From contig NZ_AUKX01000004.1 in NCBI RefSeq assembly GCF_000424985.1, positions 62,001 through 126,000 of the forward strand: a DNA stretch of 64,000 nucleotides. The letters are read 5' to 3'. The DNA is from Arenibacter latericius DSM 15913. Lineage in GTDB: Bacteria > Bacteroidota > Bacteroidia > Flavobacteriales > Flavobacteriaceae. Made by a program: the position numbers and the translations under genes. A model generated the notes under the pieces. That model was not told the DNA's origin. It was given only the letters and a program-made list of their open reading frames with translations, and made no database searches. Of this stretch, positions 60,373 through 64,000 are shown in pieces; position 1 is the first letter of the stretch, and each line of letters opens with the position of its first letter.

Positions 60373-62673
60373 TTATTGCGTTCCTTTTAAAATTTCTAAG
60401 ACTAACGCTTTGGTAAGAGGTTTACCATTTGCTTTAACCTTAATGTCATCAAAAGAAAATCTAAAATCACATCCATTACGGAAGTCGCTACAGCCGTAGG
60501 CAGACTTTCCCTTTACGATTTCTCCTTTATTACATTTAGGGCATATAGGAGTGTCATTAACCGGTGTGGTCTCCTTTTTAATTTTAGGTTCTAATATTAA
60601 TTTAAACTGTTCGTCAAACCTTACCAAGCCCTCTACCTCATCGCCATCATTGGGTTTAAAACCTTTTAGGTTTACAGTGCACCCTTTCTTAAGCAACCTA
60701 ATAAATTGGTTTTCGGAAATAGTTTTCCCATGGAAATTGAACGGCAACAAAAAATCACAACCCTTTTTATAGTCGCTGCACCCAAAAGCCGACTTCCCTT
60801 TTAAAAGCTTGCCCTCCTTACATTTGGGACAGCTTGAATTTTCAACACTTTTTTTCTTCTTGACCGTCTTTTTATTTTCTAACTTTTGTACGGTAGTTGT
60901 ATGGGAAATGTTAGCGCGTTTGGTTTCGCTTCTAACTTCGTATACTAATTGGTCTACCATTCGCTTCATATTTTTTATGAAAGTTCCTGCAGTAAACTCG
61001 CCTTTCTCTATATCTTTAAGTTGCTTTTCCCACATACCTGTAAGTTCGGCCGACTTTAAAAGTTCGTTTTGAATGGTATCAATTAATTGAATTCCCGTGG
61101 GAGTGGGGAGTACTTGCTTTTTGTTTCTTTTTATATATTTACGCCTAAAGAGGGTTTCTATAATATTAGCACGTGTAGACGGTCTACCTATACCATTCTC
61201 TTTCATTAACTCCCGCATTTCGTCATCATCTACTTGTTTTCCGGCAGTTTCCATAGCCCTCAATAAGGTAGCCTCTGTAAACTGTTTGGGAGGTTTGGTT
61301 TGTTTCTCCAAAAAGGAGGGTTCGTGCGGACCTTTTTCACCTTTAACAAAGGTTGGTAATATTCCGGTTTCCTTTTTTCCCTTAGAATCTGATGTCTCGA
61401 AAACAACTCGCCATCCTTTTTTTAGGATTTCTTTTCCTGTGGTTTTAAAGTTAATGGTGGTTACTTTCCCAATAACAGTAGTATTAGAAACTTCGCAATC
61501 TTCATAGAAAACTGCTATAAACCGTCTCACAATACTATCATAAACCTGCTTCTGAGCAGGATTCATATTGATTTCTACTCCAGTAGGAATAATAGCATGG
61601 TGATCCGTAACCTTTTTATCATTAAATACCTTGGTAGACTTTTTTATTTTCTTGTCTAGTAGGGGAGTGCATAAATCTGAATACTGGCTTAAGTTTCTAA
61701 GGATTCCCCCAATTTTTGGATACATATCTGTGGGTAAAAAGGTGGTGTCTACCCTAGGATAGGTAACTGCTTTTTGCTCGTATAATTTCTGAACTATTTT
61801 TAATGTTTCATCTGCCGATAATCCAAACTTATTATTGCAGTGTACTTGTAATCCCGTTAGGTCGAATAATTTAGGTGCATATTCCTTTCCCTTCTTTTTG
61901 GTGATGGAAACAATCTCAAACTCATGCTCTTTTACCATGGCTGCCACTGCCTCACCTTCTTCCATCTTTAAGAAGCGTCCTTCTTCATAACTGAATACCG
62001 TTTCGCGATATAAAGTTTGCAATTCCCAATACGGCTGGGGCTTAAAATTCTCAATTTCTTTAAATCGGTTTACTACCATGGCAAGGGTAGGTGTCTGCAC
62101 TCTACCAATAGACAGCATTTGCTTATATCCCCCGTGCTTTACAGTGTAAAGTCGTGTAGCATTAATACCTAATAACCAATCTCCAATAGCACGTGAAAAA
62201 CCGGCGTAGTAAAGATGGTCATAATCTTCGGAGGGTTTTAATTTTGTAAACCCTTCCTTTATTGCTTCTGTAGTTAGAGAGGATATCCATAGTCGCTTTA
62301 CTTCTCCCTTATAGTTAGCCTGGTTTAGAACCCATCGTTGAATCAGTTCTCCTTCCTGACCAGCATCCCCGCAATTGATAACCAATTCGGCTTTATCAAA
62401 CAGCCCTTTTACAATTTTGAACTGTTTTTGAATACCCTCGTTCTCTACTACCTTAGTTTTAAACTTTTCTGGCAGCATAGGTAAGTTGTTGAGATCCCAA
62501 CTCTTCCAATGTGGCTTATAATCATTGGGTTCATATAAGGTACAAAGATGCCCGAATGTATAGGTAACGGCATAGCCATTTCCTTCAAAATAACCATCAT
62601 GTTTGGTATTGGCACCTAAAACTTGGGCAATTTCTCTAGCAACACTTGGCTTTTCTGCAATACAGACCTTCAC
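60373..62673 (-). CDS. topB: DNA topoisomerase III (type IA)
   Basis: ATP-independent type IA topoisomerase that resolves replication and recombination intermediates. The 766-residue protein has the TOPRIM domain (MKVCIAEKPSVAREIAQVLG; NCGDAGQEGELI, metal-binding acid cluster), then SIGRVQTPTLAMV, and the catalytic Tyr in VTYPRVDTTFLP (about residue 311). The C-terminus carries two repeats of about 80 residues (about 610-690 and 690-766), each with a CPKC-x-GSGC-like pattern: CPKCKEGKLLKGKSAFGCSD and CPKCNKGEIVKGKSAYGCSD. These are zinc-ribbon-like DNA-binding repeats. A plasmid-type TopB would lack them; here a chromosomal role is more likely. Confidence 0.95.
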   Translation of the reverse strand: MKVCIAEKPSVAREIAQVLGANTKHDGYFEGNGYAVTYTFGHLCTLYEPNDYKPHWKSWDLNNLPMLPEKFKTKVVENEGIQKQFKIVKGLFDKAELVINCGDAGQEGELIQRWVLNQANYKGEVKRLWISSLTTEAIKEGFTKLKPSEDYDHLYYAGFSRAIGDWLLGINATRLYTVKHGGYKQMLSIGRVQTPTLAMVVNRFKEIENFKPQPYWELQTLYRETVFSYEEGRFLKMEEGEAVAAMVKEHEFEIVSITKKKGKEYAPKLFDLTGLQVHCNNKFGLSADETLKIVQKLYEQKAVTYPRVDTTFLPTDMYPKIGGILRNLSQYSDLCTPLLDKKIKKSTKVFNDKKVTDHHAIIPTGVEINMNPAQKQVYDSIVRRFIAVFYEDCEVSNTTVIGKVTTINFKTTGKEILKKGWRVVFETSDSKGKKETGILPTFVKGEKGPHEPSFLEKQTKPPKQFTEATLLRAMETAGKQVDDDEMRELMKENGIGRPSTRANIIETLFRRKYIKRNKKQVLPTPTGIQLIDTIQNELLKSAELTGMWEKQLKDIEKGEFTAGTFIKNMKRMVDQLVYEVRSETKRANISHTTTVQKLENKKTVKKKKSVENSSCPKCKEGKLLKGKSAFGCSDYKKGCDFLLPFNFHGKTISENQFIRLLKKGCTVNLKGFKPNDGDEVEGLVRFDEQFKLILEPKIKKETTPVNDTPICPKCNKGEIVKGKSAYGCSDFRNGCDFRFSFDDIKVKANGKPLTKALVLEILKGTQ

Positions 62674-62974
62674 TTTTAATTGATTTTTTTAAGTCGTGCA
62701 AAGTACTCAATTTTAACCTAACCTCTAGTACTTCATCTTGTAACAACTAGAATTGACCCACATATTTTAGATAAAAATAAATCAACCACTAACATTCCAT
62801 AGGCTAATAAATCAAAAAGGTTTAGCATGCTTTAAATTCTATATGGGCTATAAGCAGAGTTTTTATTTGAAAAATTTAACAGAAGAAATAACTTATGGCT
62901 TTTCCTTTAATCGTAATATTGCAATAGAGTTATATCTATCAAGGGAAAGTTATAAAACTGAAAAATATATAAAG
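62674..62974 (+). other. 301-bp region upstream of the DUF6428 gene
   Basis: Holds the divergent promoters of topB and the arsenic-type gene pair. An in-frame extension of the DUF6428 ORF reaches back to 62843 but lacks family sequence and overlaps the palindrome TATTGCAATA at 62917-62926, so I treat it as non-coding. No arsR gene is present. Confidence 0.55.
62917..62926. promoter_or_regulatory. Short palindrome, possible ArsR-type operator
   Basis: TATTGCAATA is a perfect 10-bp palindrome, 49 bp before the chosen DUF6428 start. ArsR/SmtB regulators bind AT-rich inverted repeats of this kind, and the downstream genes are arsenic-type. Short palindromes arise by chance, so this is a low-confidence site. 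Confidence 0.3.
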
Positions 62975-63448
62975 ATGAAATTAGAAGAAATAAAAGCACA
63001 TTTAAAAACCTTGGAAACTATCGCTTTCCAACTACCTAACGGACAATTTGTACCAAGTCATTTTCATGTTACTGAAGTGGGTAAGGTTCATAAACATTTT
63101 ATAGATTGTGGTGGAAAAGTTAGAATAGAAGAGGTTATTAATTTTCAACTTTGGGAAGCCGATGATTACGATCACCGAATTCATCCAGAAAAATTGATTC
63201 ATATTATTGAACTTTCTGAAAAAACTTTAAACCTAAAAAATCAAGAAATAGAAGTAGAATACCAAGGGAAAACCATAGGGAAATATGGGTTGGAATTTAA
63301 TGGTACTCATTTCTTGCTAACTAATAAGCAGACAGATTGTTTAGCAAAGGATAATTGCGGTGTCCCAGAGAGCAAACCTAAGGTGCAGTTAAAAGAGTTA
63401 GCAACAAATCAGCAATCTTCTTGTGCTCCAGGTTCAGGCTGCTGTTAA
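62975..63448 (+). CDS. DUF6428 family protein (arsenic-cluster type)
   Basis: A 157-residue cytoplasmic protein; the start is set at the ATG at 62975 (MKLEEIKAHLKTLETIAFQL), where the family sequence begins, and not the earlier in-frame ATG at 62843. It continues HVTEVGKVHKHFIDCGGKVR, NFQLWEADDYDHRIHPEKLI and ends with SSCAPGSGCC, a cysteine-rich tail that could bind As(III) or another thiophilic metal. In Bacteroidota this family often sits between arsR and an arsenate-reductase-like phosphatase. Here the phosphatase follows after 16 bp; arsR is absent. Function unknown. Confidence 0.85.
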   Translation: MKLEEIKAHLKTLETIAFQLPNGQFVPSHFHVTEVGKVHKHFIDCGGKVRIEEVINFQLWEADDYDHRIHPEKLIHIIELSEKTLNLKNQEIEVEYQGKTIGKYGLEFNGTHFLLTNKQTDCLAKDNCGVPESKPKVQLKELATNQQSSCAPGSGCC

Positions 63449-63464
63449 TTAAATATAATTCAAC

Positions 63465-64000
63465 ATGTTATTCCACAAGATAACGGGATTTGTAGAAAGC
63501 TTAAACCCAGACTCCATCTTAGAGGAAAGGAAGTTATTGCTCCAACCTTTAATTAATCATTTGCAATCCTGTATTAGTAATGGGGAAATGATTAATCTAA
63601 ATTTTATATGTACTCATAATTCTAGGAGAAGTCATCTAGCACAAATTTGGGGGCAAGCAATGGCATATCACTACAACATTAATAATCTATATTGTTATTC
63701 TGGGGGTACCGTTGCTACTTCAATTTACCCAATGGTTGTTAAAACCCTTGAAGATGCGGGTTTTGAGTTTACGAAACTAGGGGGTGATGAGAACCCAATA
63801 TATGCTATAAAATTTGCACCTAATCAGCCACCAGTAATAGGATTCTCTAAAGCCTATAATCATAATTTTAATCCGAATTCTAAATTTACAGCGATAATGA
63901 CTTGTTCCGAAGCCAATGAAGCGTGTCCTATTATTTCTGGAGCGGAAAATCGGATTCCGCTAACTTATGATGATCCTAAACTATTTGATGACACACCATT
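63465..64000 (+). CDS. Low-molecular-weight tyrosine phosphatase/arsenate-reductase-like protein, partial
   Basis: The gene starts with MLFHKITGFVESLNPDSILE at the ATG at 63465 and runs off the right edge; about 178 of an expected ~200-210 residues are present. The LMWPTP active site appears as NFICTHNSRRSHLAQIWG, in which CTHNSRR fits C-x5-R, followed by SGGTVATSIYPMVVKTLEDA. The late segment TAIMTCSEANEACPII has further cysteines expected of thiol-linked arsenate reductases (ArsC type). It follows the DUF6428 gene by 16 bp, so the two are co-transcribed. Arsenate reduction is inferred from neighbours and family. Confidence 0.9.
   Translation, partial: MLFHKITGFVESLNPDSILEERKLLLQPLINHLQSCISNGEMINLNFICTHNSRRSHLAQIWGQAMAYHYNINNLYCYSGGTVATSIYPMVVKTLEDAGFEFTKLGGDENPIYAIKFAPNQPPVIGFSKAYNHNFNPNSKFTAIMTCSEANEACPIISGAENRIPLTYDDPKLFDDTP

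Noticed and set aside
62843-62974. N-terminal extension of the DUF6428 ORF
   Set aside because: The family sequence begins at 62975, and the extension overlaps a promoter-like region with a palindrome.
1-64000. tRNA, rRNA, CRISPR arrays, prophage or transposase genes
   Set aside because: Looked for T-loop GTTCGAATC-type sequences, regular spaced repeats and integrase/transposase motifs; none found.

Overview
The window reads as chromosomal DNA from a member of the Flavobacteriaceae (Bacteroidota); I cannot fix the genus. Supporting signs are low GC and A/T-rich spacers, promoter elements of the TAnnTTTG type instead of E. coli -10 boxes, lipoboxes of the xSC type, a fused E1 alpha/beta 2-oxoacid dehydrogenase, large single-chain PurL, a CarboxypepD_reg-type TonB receptor, four-helix-bundle (S23-type) genes, VF530 and DUF1835/DUF6428 proteins. 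No rRNA, tRNA, CRISPR array, transposase or prophage gene was seen, so this is mostly ordinary chromosome with a few accessory islands.

Layout. 1-5.7 kb: a fatty-acid beta-oxidation block on the minus strand (acyl-CoA synthetase, MarR regulator with a perfect 28-bp palindrome in its promoter, bifunctional hydroxyacyl-CoA dehydrogenase/enoyl-CoA hydratase, thiolase), split by a four-helix-bundle gene flanked by inverted TAGTATTGAG repeats. 6-19 kb: a putative glycoside hydrolase lipoprotein, an AAA ATPase, a methyltransferase, PurL, a cation-efflux protein, an rRNA m5C methyltransferase, a YCF48-like lipoprotein and an ECF sigma/membrane protein/Spy-like operon. 19-24.7 kb: uracil-DNA glycosylase, a lone receiver protein and a minus-strand group (orphan substrate-binding protein, nucleoside phosphorylase, DUF1835, SUI1, 2-oxoglutarate/Fe(II)-type oxygenase). 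24.8-31 kb: branched-chain-type E1 dehydrogenase in one operon with a soluble histidine kinase and a sigma-54 activator, followed by a Glu/Leu-type dehydrogenase that has a sigma-54-like promoter and an inverted repeat upstream.

31-38.2 kb: a GreA/Rnk-like protein preceded by a possible structured RNA, a lipocalin/OmpA lipoprotein pair, and then the most notable locus: a tight six-gene operon of FAD oxidoreductase, methyltransferase, type III polyketide synthase, FabZ-like dehydratase, FabF-like ketosynthase and a dedicated acyl carrier protein. This looks like a complete small biosynthetic pathway that builds an acyl chain on a private ACP and cyclises it with the type III synthase; its product cannot be deduced from sequence. 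38-43 kb: TerC-like membrane protein, ribosome hibernation factor, M28 peptidase, and a protealysin-like M4 peptidase that overlaps a frameshifted emfourin-type inhibitor gene not visible as an intact reading frame. 43-54 kb: RNA helicase, VF530, LpxD, a second helicase, M19 dipeptidase, LemA/DUF2207 pair and an EamA transporter. 53.5-64 kb: two paralogous FKBP isomerases flanking a TonB receptor, an extended cold-shock protein and a serine hydrolase; then topoisomerase III and the start of an arsenic-type cluster (DUF6428, tyrosine-phosphatase-like protein cut by the window end).
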